A stretch of 64,000 nucleotides of DNA from Erythrobacter colymbi (lineage in GTDB: Bacteria; Pseudomonadota; Alphaproteobacteria; Sphingomonadales; Sphingomonadaceae): the NCBI RefSeq assembly GCF_002155685.1, contig NZ_MUYK01000001.1:1-64000 (forward strand). The letters are read 5' to 3'. Positions within the stretch are counted from its first letter, which is position 1, and every line of letters starts with the position of its first letter. Position numbers and translations under genes: made by a program. Under the pieces are notes generated by a model, which searched no databases, was not told the DNA's origin, and worked only from the letters and a program-made list of their open reading frames with translations. Below, one piece after another: positions 1 through 7,644 of this stretch.

Positions 1-58
1 CCGCCCCCGAATCGCTAGTGCGCCGCTTCCGTCCGGAGCGTAAGCCCCGGGGAGGCTC

Positions 59-132
59 GGCCCGATGGCGGAGTGGTGACGCAGCGGACTGCAAATCCGT
101 ATACGCCGGTTCGATTCCGGCTCGGGCCTCCA
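59..132 (+). tRNA. tRNA-Cys (anticodon GCA)
   Basis: A complete cloverleaf is readable. A 7-bp acceptor stem (59-65 with 122-128) is followed by discriminator T129 and an encoded CCA (130-132). The anticodon loop at 89-95 carries GCA at 91-93. The T arm contains GGTTCGATTCC. The 58 bases upstream show no gene. Confidence 0.96.
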
Positions 133-186
133 CCTTTTTGCGATTGCGAACAAACGCCGCAAGGCCTAGGTCGCACTTGTCGGATT

Positions 187-262
187 GCCGCTTTAGCTCA
201 GTCGGTAGAGCACATCATTCGTAATGATGGGGTCACGTGTTCGAGTCACGTAAGCGGCACCA
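187..262 (+). tRNA. tRNA-Thr (anticodon CGT)
   Basis: The acceptor stem 187-193 pairs with 252-258, followed by discriminator A259 and an encoded CCA (260-262). The anticodon stem 213-217/225-229 closes a loop with CGT at 220-222, which reads ACG. It lies 54 bases after tRNA-Cys in the same direction, so the two may be co-transcribed. Confidence 0.96.
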
Positions 263-363
263 CACGCCTCATCGCGCGGGGCGGATGTCCGGGGCAGTGG
301 GCCAGGGTGCGCGATTTAACCTTTTTCCGTTAGCGTTATCCCAAGCTTAGGAGGACAGGTCAC

Positions 364-1407
364 TTGCAGGTATCGCAGCCATATCCGAGCTCCTGCGAGC
401 TGTCGGTCGTCATTCCGGTCTACAACGAGGAGGCCGGTCTCGACGCGCTGATCGAGCGCGTGACCGCCGCCGCCCATGCGATCTTCGCCGACCGTTACGA
501 GCTGATCCTCGTGAATGACGGATCGAAGGACGGCAGCTGGAATGCGATCTGCCAGCATGCCGACCGCGATCCGCGCATCGTCGCGATCAACCTGTCGCGC
601 AACCACGGCCACCAGCTGGCGCTGACCGCGGGCCTCCATCACGTGCGCGGGCAGCTCGTCTTCGTGCTCGATGCCGACCTGCAGGACCCGCCCGAACTGC
701 TCGGCCCGATGCTGGAGCGGGTGCGCGAAGGCTATGACGTGGTCTATGGCCAGCGCATCAAGCGCCACGGCGAGACCGCCTTCAAGCGCGGCACCGCGGC
801 GATGTTCTACCGCACGCTGGCGAGCATGGTCGACACCCACATCCCGCGCGACACCGGCGATTTCCGCCTGATGACCCGGCGCGTGGTCGACCAATTGAAT
901 GCCATGCCCGAGCGCTATCGCTTCATCCGCGGGCTCGTGAGCTATATCGGCTTCAACCAGACCGCCTTCCCCTACGAGCGTGACGCGCGCTATGCGGGCG
1001 AGACCAACTATCCGCTGCGCAAGATGATCGCGCTGGCGGTGGATGCGATCACGAGCTTCTCGGTCGTGCCGCTGCGCTTTGCCTCGCATCTGGGCATGCT
1101 GTTCGGCCTCGCCGGGCTGGCCTCGCTGGTGTGGGTCGTGGGTGCATGGATGCAGGGCGGCGCGGTGCAGGGCTGGGCCAGCCTTGCCGCGCTGACGCTG
1201 ATCCTCGGCTCGGTGCAGCTGCTGGTGCTGGGCGTGTTCGGCGAATATCTCGGCCGGATGTACATGGAGGGCAAACAGCGCCCGCTGTTCATCGTCTCCG
1301 AAGTGCGCCGCCACCCCGCCGCCGCCAACGAGGAACCCGAGCCGGCGCCCGTTGCCGAAAAGCGGAACGGTGCCAAGGTCAATGAGGCGATCCGTGTCGC
1401 AGGCTGA
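364..1407 (+). CDS. Family 2 glycosyltransferase, polyprenyl-phosphate type (GtrB/DPM1-like)
   Basis: Predicted to transfer a sugar from a nucleotide donor to undecaprenyl phosphate at the inner face of the cytoplasmic membrane. The 347-aa protein has an N-terminal GT-A fold with VVIPVYNEE at residues 15-23, a VNDGSKDGS nucleotide-binding loop near 50-58 and the metal-binding DADLQDPP at 103-110. Two membrane helices follow (about 241-262 and 271-292), the usual GtrB/ArnC architecture. The start is TTG, chosen because AGGAGG lies at 349-354 with good spacing. It heads a four-gene, tightly overlapping operon with a methyltransferase, a GtrA protein and a large membrane protein, so it probably makes the lipid-linked sugar used for glycosylation of a surface polymer. 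The sugar cannot be told from sequence. Confidence 0.93.
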   Translation: MQVSQPYPSSCELSVVIPVYNEEAGLDALIERVTAAAHAIFADRYELILVNDGSKDGSWNAICQHADRDPRIVAINLSRNHGHQLALTAGLHHVRGQLVFVLDADLQDPPELLGPMLERVREGYDVVYGQRIKRHGETAFKRGTAAMFYRTLASMVDTHIPRDTGDFRLMTRRVVDQLNAMPERYRFIRGLVSYIGFNQTAFPYERDARYAGETNYPLRKMIALAVDAITSFSVVPLRFASHLGMLFGLAGLASLVWVVGAWMQGGAVQGWASLAALTLILGSVQLLVLGVFGEYLGRMYMEGKQRPLFIVSEVRRHPAAANEEPEPAPVAEKRNGAKVNEAIRVAG

Positions 1408-2083
1408 GTTCGACGCCTATGTCGATGAATATGATGCGCAGCACGCCGCCTCGGTCAAGCTGAGCGGCGAGGACCCGGATTTCTTCGCCGAGTACAAGGC
1501 GAAGGAAGCCGCGCGGGTGATGGCCGATGCCGGCCTCAGCCCGCGGCGGATGATGGATTTTGGCGCGGGGCGGGGCAATTGTGTCGCCCACCTCCAGCGC
1601 GAATTCCCCGATGCGGCGCTGACCGCGCTCGACGTGTCCTCGCGCTCGCTCACCCATTGCCAGGCGCGCGCGATCCGGCCGCTCGAGACGGTGTGCTATG
1701 ACGGGCAGACCCTCCCCTTCGGCGAGGGCAGCTTCGACATGGTGTTCACGGCCTGCGTGTTCCACCACATCCCCGAAGAGGACCACATCCGCCTGCTGCG
1801 CGAGATCCGCCGCACACTGAGCCCGCAGGGGCGCTTCATCCTGTTCGAGCACAACCCGTGGAACCCGGCGACGCGCCATGCGGTGGCGACCTGCCCGTTC
1901 GATGCCAATGCAGTGCTGATCAGCGCGCCCGAGATGCGCCGCCGGTTTCGCGCGGCGGGCTTTACCGATGTCGCACTGCGCTGGACGCTGTTCTTCCCCG
2001 CGTTCCTCGCCCCCCTGCGCCCGCTCGAGCGCTGGCTCGGCTGGCTGCCGCTGGGCGCGCAGTACTGCCTCGTCGCGCGCTGA
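1382..2083 (+). CDS. Class I SAM-dependent methyltransferase
   Basis: Predicted soluble methyltransferase of 233 aa with a Rossmann fold. SAM-binding motif I is DFGAGRGN at about residues 59-66, and a later FDMVFTACVFHHI segment matches the motif II/post-I region of Methyltransf_11/25 families. The chosen ATG overlaps the end of the glycosyltransferase gene by 26 bases. An upstream in-frame start at 1352 is possible but would add residues without family support. Placed between GtrB-like and GtrA-like genes, it may methylate the sugar or lipid intermediate of that cassette. This is inferred from position only, and the substrate is unknown. Confidence 0.85.
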   Translation: MRRSVSQAEFDAYVDEYDAQHAASVKLSGEDPDFFAEYKAKEAARVMADAGLSPRRMMDFGAGRGNCVAHLQREFPDAALTALDVSSRSLTHCQARAIRPLETVCYDGQTLPFGEGSFDMVFTACVFHHIPEEDHIRLLREIRRTLSPQGRFILFEHNPWNPATRHAVATCPFDANAVLISAPEMRRRFRAAGFTDVALRWTLFFPAFLAPLRPLERWLGWLPLGAQYCLVAR

Positions 2084-2087
2084 TCCC

Positions 2088-2471
2088 ATGCTGGCCCGGC
2101 TGCTGCGCTTCGGTCTGACGGGCCTTGCCAATTCGGCTGTCGGCTGGGCGGTGATCTTCGGCGGGCTGTGGGCCGGGATGAGCGGGCTGGCCGCCAATGC
2201 CGCGGGCTATGCCGTGGGGCTGCTCCTGTCCTTCACCCTCAACCGCCGCTTCGTGTTCGGGGTGACGGGCGCGGTGTCGGTGCGCGAGGTGGCCAAGTTC
2301 CTCGCCGCCTTCGCGGTGGCTTACGGCGTCAATGTCGCGGTGCTGATAGCGGCGCAATCGGTGCTCGGCGCGGATAGCGCGCTCGCGCAGCTGCCCGCGA
2401 TCGGGGCCTATATCGTGATCTTCTTCCTCCTCTCGCAATTCTTCGTCTTCAAGCCCGCCACCTCCGAATGA
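2088..2471 (+). CDS. GtrA family membrane protein (putative lipid-linked sugar flippase)
   Basis: A 127-aa protein with four predicted membrane helices and the GtrA pattern: an N-terminal RFGLTGLANSAVGW segment, then a central FTLNRRFVF motif and a C-terminal FFLLSQFFVFK segment. GtrA proteins are thought to move undecaprenyl-phosphate-linked sugars across the inner membrane in O-antigen or teichoic acid modification. The ATG lies 4 bases after the methyltransferase stop. Longer in-frame readings from 1968 would overlap that gene and lack homology. The 3' end overlaps the next gene by the ATGA tetranucleotide, so the genes are translationally coupled. Confidence 0.9.
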   Translation: MLARLLRFGLTGLANSAVGWAVIFGGLWAGMSGLAANAAGYAVGLLLSFTLNRRFVFGVTGAVSVREVAKFLAAFAVAYGVNVAVLIAAQSVLGADSALAQLPAIGAYIVIFFLLSQFFVFKPATSE

Positions 2472-4033
2472 ACCTCTCGCACATCCACTCCGGTGCGCCG
2501 CAGGGCGGCTCGCCGCGCCTGTTCGGGCTGCTCGACCGCTGGCCCGCGATCCTGCTCGTGTGTCTTATCGCGATTGCCCCGCTGCTGGTGGTGGGGATCG
2601 CCCCGCTGACCGATCTCTACGGCCACCTCGGCCGCTACGCCGTGCAGACCGAGCTGGCGCAGCGCCCGGGCTTGCAGCCCTATTTCACCTACGACTGGAA
2701 GCTGATCGGCAACCTTGGCGGGGACATTCTGGTCGAGGTGCTGCACCCGCTGCTGGGGCTCGAGGGATCGGTCAGGGCAACGGTGATGATCACGCAATTG
2801 CTCGGCGCGCTCGGGCTGCTGCTGGTCAGCCGCGAGGTGCACGGGCGCGTCACCCCCTTCGCGGTCGCCGCGATCCCGATGATCTACGGCTTCCCGTTCA
2901 ACTACGGCTTCATCAACTACGCCTTGAGCATGGCGCTGGCGCTGCTCGCCTATGCCGCGTGGCTGCGCATCCGCAAGCAGGGCCGCGAGGGTGCCGCGGC
3001 GCTGTGGCTGGCGGTAAGCGGCGCGGCGATCTGGGTCGCGCATACCTATGGCTGGGCCTTCCTCGGCCTGCTCGCCGGATCGACGATGCTGGCCGAAGTC
3101 TGGACGGCGCGAATGCATCCGGTGCGCGCGGTGCTGCGCATCCTGGCTGCGTGCTGGCCGCTGCTGCTGCCGGTCATCCCGATGGTGATCTGGCGCGCCG
3201 AGAGCTCGGGCGCGGCGATGTCGGGCTGGGCGTGGCAGTTCAAGCTCAACTGGGCGATGTCGCCGCTGCGCACCTATTGGCGCGACTTCGACATCGGCTC
3301 TGTGGTGGCGGTGCTGGTGCTGCTGCTGTGGGCGCTGTTCAGCCGCACCGTGAAGTTCGAGCGGGGCACGGGGATCGCGGCGCTGCTGTGCCTCGCCTTC
3401 TTCATCGCCCTGCCGTTCCGCGTGTTCGGATCGGCCTTCGCCGACATGCGCCTGCTGCCCTATGCGCTCGCCATCGCGCTGGTCGCGATCGCGCCACAGC
3501 GGACAAACGCGAAGGCGCTGCTGGTGGCGAGCGGGCTGGCGCTGGCCTTCTTCGGGGTGCGCATGGCCTCGACCACGCAGGCCTATATCAACCAGGACCG
3601 CATCGTGCAGGCCGCCCTGCCTGCGGTCGAGCGGATGCCTGAAGGCGCGCGTGTCGTGTTCCTTTCGGTGAAGCCGTGCCGCACCCGCTGGGCGCTCGCG
3701 CCGCTCGATCACCTCTCGGGCGCGGCGATGGCCCGCAAGAGCGCCTTCGTGAACGACCAGTGGCAGCAGCCGGGCGTGAACCCCCTCAAGGTCAGCTACC
3801 CCGCCGCCGAGCCCTTCGTGCGCGATCCCTCGCATCTGGTGGTGCGCGAGGATTGCAAGGAAAGCCGCAACCGCCCGCGCCTCTCGACTGCGCTCCGGCG
3901 CCTGCCGCGCGGGGTGTTCACCCATATCTGGATCGTCGGCGATTACCCCAAGGACATGCGCGCGCCCGAGGGCTATGAGGCGGTGCCGGGCGCGGGCAAG
4001 GGCCTGCTCTTCGCGGCCAAGCCCGCCTCCTGA
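2468..4033 (+). CDS. Polytopic membrane protein of a sugar-transfer cassette (possible GT-C-like transferase)
   Basis: A 521-aa protein with roughly 10 to 12 hydrophobic segments across its first 370 residues, then a hydrophilic C-terminal domain of about 150 residues. A loop after the first helix contains DLYGHLGRY, placed like the acidic catalytic loop of GT-C transferases. The match is too weak to assign a family. It begins within the stop of the GtrA gene (ATGA). By analogy with gtrABC cassettes it could be the serotype-specific transferase acting on the periplasmic side. The function is an inference and I do not recognise the exact family. Confidence 0.7.
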   Translation: MNLSHIHSGAPQGGSPRLFGLLDRWPAILLVCLIAIAPLLVVGIAPLTDLYGHLGRYAVQTELAQRPGLQPYFTYDWKLIGNLGGDILVEVLHPLLGLEGSVRATVMITQLLGALGLLLVSREVHGRVTPFAVAAIPMIYGFPFNYGFINYALSMALALLAYAAWLRIRKQGREGAAALWLAVSGAAIWVAHTYGWAFLGLLAGSTMLAEVWTARMHPVRAVLRILAACWPLLLPVIPMVIWRAESSGAAMSGWAWQFKLNWAMSPLRTYWRDFDIGSVVAVLVLLLWALFSRTVKFERGTGIAALLCLAFFIALPFRVFGSAFADMRLLPYALAIALVAIAPQRTNAKALLVASGLALAFFGVRMASTTQAYINQDRIVQAALPAVERMPEGARVVFLSVKPCRTRWALAPLDHLSGAAMARKSAFVNDQWQQPGVNPLKVSYPAAEPFVRDPSHLVVREDCKESRNRPRLSTALRRLPRGVFTHIWIVGDYPKDMRAPEGYEAVPGAGKGLLFAAKPAS

Positions 4034-4110
4034 TCCGCCAGCAAGTTCGCCAGTTTACGCCGCGCCTCGTTGCGCGACAATGGCGTGACACGAGGCGGGA
4101 GAGCGGAACG

Positions 4111-4899
4111 ATGGATCTGGGAATTGCCGGCCGCAGGGCGCTGGTCAACGGCGGCAGCGCGGGCATGGGCAGGGGTGCGGCGCTCGCTCTGGCGCGCGAG
4201 GGCTGCGAGGTGTTCATCTCGGCAAGGGGCGCCGAAAGGCTCGAGGCGACCTGCCGCGCCATCGCTGCCGAGACCGGGGCCAAGGTTCACCCGATCATCG
4301 CCGACCATGCCAGCGAGGAGGGACGCAACACGATCCTCGCCGCGATCCCCGATCCCGACATTCTGGTGGCCACCTGCGCCCCGCCGCCCTTCACCGGCGA
4401 CTTCCGCTCGGTCTCGCGCGCGGATTTCGAGAAGGCGGTGGCGACCGCGCTGCTGAGCCCGATCGACTACATCAAGGCAGTGACCGGCCCGATGGTCGAG
4501 CGGCGCTGGGGCCGGATCGTCAACATCTCCACCGGCGCGGCCAAGTATCCTGCGGCGATGCGGGTGCTCTCCGGCCCGCCGCGCGCGGCGCTCGCCAATT
4601 ATTGCCACGCGATCTCCAAGGAGCTTGCCCCGCATGGCGTGACGATCAATTCGGTGCTGCCGGGGATGCACCACACGCCCGGCGCCGAGGAAGCGCTCGG
4701 CCCGCGCGCCGCTGCCAAAGGCCGCACCTATGCCGAGGAGGCCGAGGCTTTCGTCAAGGCGATCCGCATCCCCGCCGGGCGCTTCGGCGATGCCGAGGAT
4801 CTGGGCGCACTGGTGGCAATGTTCTGCTCGGCCCAGGCGAGCTACGTCACCGGGCAATCGCTGGTGGTCGACGGCGGGATCGGAACCTCTACCTTCTAG
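4111..4899 (+). CDS. SDR-fold protein with altered active site
   Basis: A 262-aa short-chain dehydrogenase/reductase fold. It has GGSAGMGRG (residues 14-22) in place of the classical TGxxxGxG, NISTGA around the catalytic-Ser strand, a VTINSVLPG segment and a C-terminal VTGQSLVVDGG. Aligning the conserved KELAPHG and ALANY segments puts SGPPR where the catalytic YxxxK should be, so both Tyr and Lys appear replaced. A GGGAGA Shine-Dalgarno precedes the ATG. It may be a divergent reductase, a hydratase-like SDR or a binding protein. The fold is secure and the activity is not. Its stop codon shares the CTAG palindrome with the convergent deacylase gene. Confidence 0.85.
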   Translation: MDLGIAGRRALVNGGSAGMGRGAALALAREGCEVFISARGAERLEATCRAIAAETGAKVHPIIADHASEEGRNTILAAIPDPDILVATCAPPPFTGDFRSVSRADFEKAVATALLSPIDYIKAVTGPMVERRWGRIVNISTGAAKYPAAMRVLSGPPRAALANYCHAISKELAPHGVTINSVLPGMHHTPGAEEALGPRAAAKGRTYAEEAEAFVKAIRIPAGRFGDAEDLGALVAMFCSAQASYVTGQSLVVDGGIGTSTF

Positions 4900-6617
4900 G
4901 CGGCGGCCCGGTATCCCGCGCCGCGCACCAGCTTGCCCGGCCGCGCGCCGGTGCTTTCGTCGAAGCGCCGGATGACCTCGCCGGCAACGATGGTCGCCTC
5001 GTAGCCGGTCGCGCGCTGGTGCAACCGGCGGCCGCCGGCGGGCAGATCGCGCACGACTTCGGGCAGGTGCAGGGTCAGGCCATCCAAATCGATCACGTTG
5101 AGGTCGGCCCGTCCGCCCACCGTCAGCGTGCCGCGGTCGGTGAAGCCCACCGCCCGCGCCGCCTTGGCGGACAGCATGTGCACCGCCTCGGCGAGGCCGA
5201 GTTGCAGCGGCCCCTGCTTCTGCACGAACTGGGTCAGCAGATAGGTCGAATAGCTCGCATCGCAGATCGCCCCGTAATGCGCCCCGCCATCGCCGAGACC
5301 GGGGACGCAGTGCGGGTGGCGCAGCATTTCGTGCGCGCTGTCGAGCGTGGCGTTCTCGTAATTGCCGAGCGCGGCGAGGAACAGGCCGCGGCCCTCGGTC
5401 TCCAGCAGGCGGTCATAGGCGACCTCCTGCGGCGTACACCCGCGCGCGGCGGCCTGGCCCGCCATGCTCATATGCGCAGGCGGAGCATAGTCGGGCGGGT
5501 TGTCGAGCGGGAACAGCCAGCGCCAGTTGCGGGCGAGCTCGTTGAAGGGGTGGCCGGGGGTGAAATCGTCGGTAATCAGCGCCGCGCGCAGGGCGGGATC
5601 GCGCATCGCGGCGACCTGTTCGGGAATCGAAAGGTGCGCGATCTTCTCCCACGAGGGGCACAGCACGAAGGGGTGCACCGTCAGCTCCAGCCCCGCGATC
5701 AGGCCGATGGGGCGCGGCATGATCTGCGCGTGGGCGACCCCGCCCTCGGCATTGGTGCGCTCGAGCATCTCCAGCACCCGCCGCCAGCGCGGGGGGCCTT
5801 CATTGCCCGAGGCGAGAGTGAAGGTCGCAGGTCGGCCCGAGGCGGCGATCACCCGCTCGATCACGCGGTATTCCTTGTCCCACCCGACGAAGGCGTCGAG
5901 CACCACCTGAAAGGTGCCCGCGCCCGCATCCTTCATGCCGCTGGTGATCGCTTCCAGCTCGGCGATGTCGGTGTCGAAGGTCGGGATCGCCTGCCCGTCG
6001 GCGGTCTTGTGGATCGACAGGCGCGAGGTCGCAAAGCCGAGCGCGCCCGCGCGCATCGCCTCGGCGGTGAGGCGGCGCATGAGGGCGAGATCGTCATCGG
6101 TGGCGACTTCGCGCGCCGCACCCCGCTCGCCCATCGCATAGACCCGCAAGGGCGAATGGGGGAGGTAGGCGGCGACATCGATATCGCGCTTTCCGGCGGC
6201 GACCGTGTCGAGATATTCGGGGAAGGTCTCCCAGTCCCACGGCAGGCCCTCGGTCATCACCACGCCGGGGATGTCCTCGACGCCCTCCATGACGTTGATG
6301 AGCATGTCGTGATCGCTCTTGCGGCAGGGCGCGAAGCCGACCCCGCAATTGCCCATCACCGCGGTCGTCACCCCGTGCGAGGAGGAGGGGGAGAGTTCCT
6401 CGGCCCAGATGCACTGGCCGTCATAATGGGTGTGGACGTCGATGAAGCCGGGGGTGACGATCTTGCCTTTGGCTTCGATCTCCTGCGCCCCGCGCCCGAG
6501 GCCCTTGTCGATGGCGGCAACCCGTCCGCCGGCGATGCCGACGTCGCCTTCGACGAGGTCGCCCCCCGTCCCGTCGGCGATGGTGCCGCCGCGGATCACC
6601 AGATCATAGTCTGCCAT
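4896..6617 (-). CDS. N-acyl-D-amino-acid deacylase family amidohydrolase
   Basis: A 573-aa member of the amidohydrolase family 3 / D-aminoacylase group. Such enzymes hydrolyse N-acylated D-amino acids or related amides in the cytoplasm. The N-terminal beta-sandwich strand DLVIRGGTIADGTGG is followed by the metal-binding VHTHYDGQ (His62, His64, Asp66). A further GDGGAHYG motif lies in the C-terminal half, and the composite C-terminal sandwich carries GGRADLNVIDLDGL. No signal peptide is seen. A GGAGAGG ribosome site lies upstream of the ATG. Long open frames on the opposite strand are coding shadows. The true substrate could be another cyclic or acyl amide, because this family is broad. Confidence 0.9.
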   Translation of the reverse strand: MADYDLVIRGGTIADGTGGDLVEGDVGIAGGRVAAIDKGLGRGAQEIEAKGKIVTPGFIDVHTHYDGQCIWAEELSPSSSHGVTTAVMGNCGVGFAPCRKSDHDMLINVMEGVEDIPGVVMTEGLPWDWETFPEYLDTVAAGKRDIDVAAYLPHSPLRVYAMGERGAAREVATDDDLALMRRLTAEAMRAGALGFATSRLSIHKTADGQAIPTFDTDIAELEAITSGMKDAGAGTFQVVLDAFVGWDKEYRVIERVIAASGRPATFTLASGNEGPPRWRRVLEMLERTNAEGGVAHAQIMPRPIGLIAGLELTVHPFVLCPSWEKIAHLSIPEQVAAMRDPALRAALITDDFTPGHPFNELARNWRWLFPLDNPPDYAPPAHMSMAGQAAARGCTPQEVAYDRLLETEGRGLFLAALGNYENATLDSAHEMLRHPHCVPGLGDGGAHYGAICDASYSTYLLTQFVQKQGPLQLGLAEAVHMLSAKAARAVGFTDRGTLTVGGRADLNVIDLDGLTLHLPEVVRDLPAGGRRLHQRATGYEATIVAGEVIRRFDESTGARPGKLVRGAGYRAAA

Positions 6618-6731
6618 GGCTCAAGCCTCTCCTCTCCCGTCCGGGATGATGCGACGGGATGCTGGGCCGCGCAAGGGCGGGGCGGCAACTCGCACTTTTG
6701 CGCTTGGCCCAAGGGCGGGTTAGAGTGGGGA

Positions 6732-7616
6732 ATGACCAGGGCCACTCCTACGCCGCGCCGCGTTGCTCTTGCGGGCGCGAGCGGCACCATCGGCGCGGCG
6801 GTGCTGCGGCGGCTCGAGGCCGAGGAGCACCATGTGACGGCGCTGTCGCGGGGCGATTGGGCCGATCCGGAGGCGCTGAAAGCCGTGCAGCCCGCGGTCG
6901 TGATCTCGTGCATCGCCTCGCGCTCGGGTGCGCCTAGGGATGCGCAGGCGGTTGATTATCAAGCCAATTCCGATCTCCTGAAGGCCGCGCAGGCGGCGGG
7001 GGCGGGGCATTTCATCCTGCTCTCGGCAATCTGCGTGCAGAAGCCGCTGCTCGCCTTCCAGCACGCCAAGCTCGCCTTCGAGGCCGAGCTGGCGGCGAGC
7101 GGAATGGACTATACCATCGTCCGCCCCACCGCCTTCTTCAAGTCATTGAGCGGACAGGTAAAAAGGGTGAAAGCGGGCAAGCCCTTCCTGATCTTCGGCG
7201 ATGGCAATCTCACCCGCTGCAAGCCGATCAGCGACGATGATCTGGCGGCCTTCATCGTGGGATGCATCGACAATCCGGCCATGCGCGGCAAGGTGCTGCC
7301 CGTCGGCGGGCCGGGGCCTGCCATCTCTTTGAAAGAACAGGGAGAAATCCTGTTCCGTGCTGCCGGGAAGCCGCCGAAATTCAAGTCGGTCTCGCCCAAG
7401 ATATTCACTGTCGCCGAGCGCATCCTTGCCCTCGGTGCGCCCTTTTCGGGGTGGTTTGCCGAGAAGGCCGAATATGCCCGCATCGCGCGCTATTACGCGA
7501 CCGAGTCGATGCTGGTTCTCGATCCCGCGACCGGCACCTATTCCCCCGACCTCACCCCCGAATTCGGCGCGGAGACGCTGGAATCGCATTACAGGCGCCT
7601 GCTGGAGGGGGTCTAG
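6732..7616 (+). CDS. bciA: Divinyl (proto)chlorophyllide a 8-vinyl reductase, BciA type
   Basis: A 294-aa NAD(P)-binding atypical SDR that reduces the C8 vinyl group during bacteriochlorophyll synthesis. GASGTIG (residues 15-21) binds the cofactor. The diagnostic BciA blocks follow: LLSAICVQKPLLAFQ, YTIVRPTAFFKSLSGQV, FGDGNLTRCKPISD and YYATESMLVLDPATG. These match remembered BciA sequences from purple bacteria and green sulfur bacteria very closely. The ATG at 6732 was chosen because the reading frame remains open far upstream only as a shadow of the deacylase gene. No other photosynthesis gene adjoins it, so it lies outside any photosynthesis gene cluster in this window. Confidence 0.9.
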   Translation: MTRATPTPRRVALAGASGTIGAAVLRRLEAEEHHVTALSRGDWADPEALKAVQPAVVISCIASRSGAPRDAQAVDYQANSDLLKAAQAAGAGHFILLSAICVQKPLLAFQHAKLAFEAELAASGMDYTIVRPTAFFKSLSGQVKRVKAGKPFLIFGDGNLTRCKPISDDDLAAFIVGCIDNPAMRGKVLPVGGPGPAISLKEQGEILFRAAGKPPKFKSVSPKIFTVAERILALGAPFSGWFAEKAEYARIARYYATESMLVLDPATGTYSPDLTPEFGAETLESHYRRLLEGV

Positions 7617-7644
7617 AGGGGGTTTGGCGGGGTCTAGCGGGGGT
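7604..7644 (+). other. G-rich tract spanning two convergent stop codons, G-quadruplex potential
   Basis: Four runs of 4-5 G separated by 6-7 base loops lie on the + strand. The two TCTAG words in the loops supply the stop codon of bciA (7614-7616) and, on the other strand, that of the beta-galactosidase gene (7634-7636). A similar G-rich stretch lies on the minus strand at 50685-50716. Folding is a prediction only. Confidence 0.5.

Noticed and set aside
4602..6731. The first 710 codons of a 1004-aa open frame on the + strand
   Set aside because: It lies opposite the well-supported deacylase gene, its predicted residues are Arg/Gly/Ala-rich with no family match, and only the part from 6732 encodes bciA.
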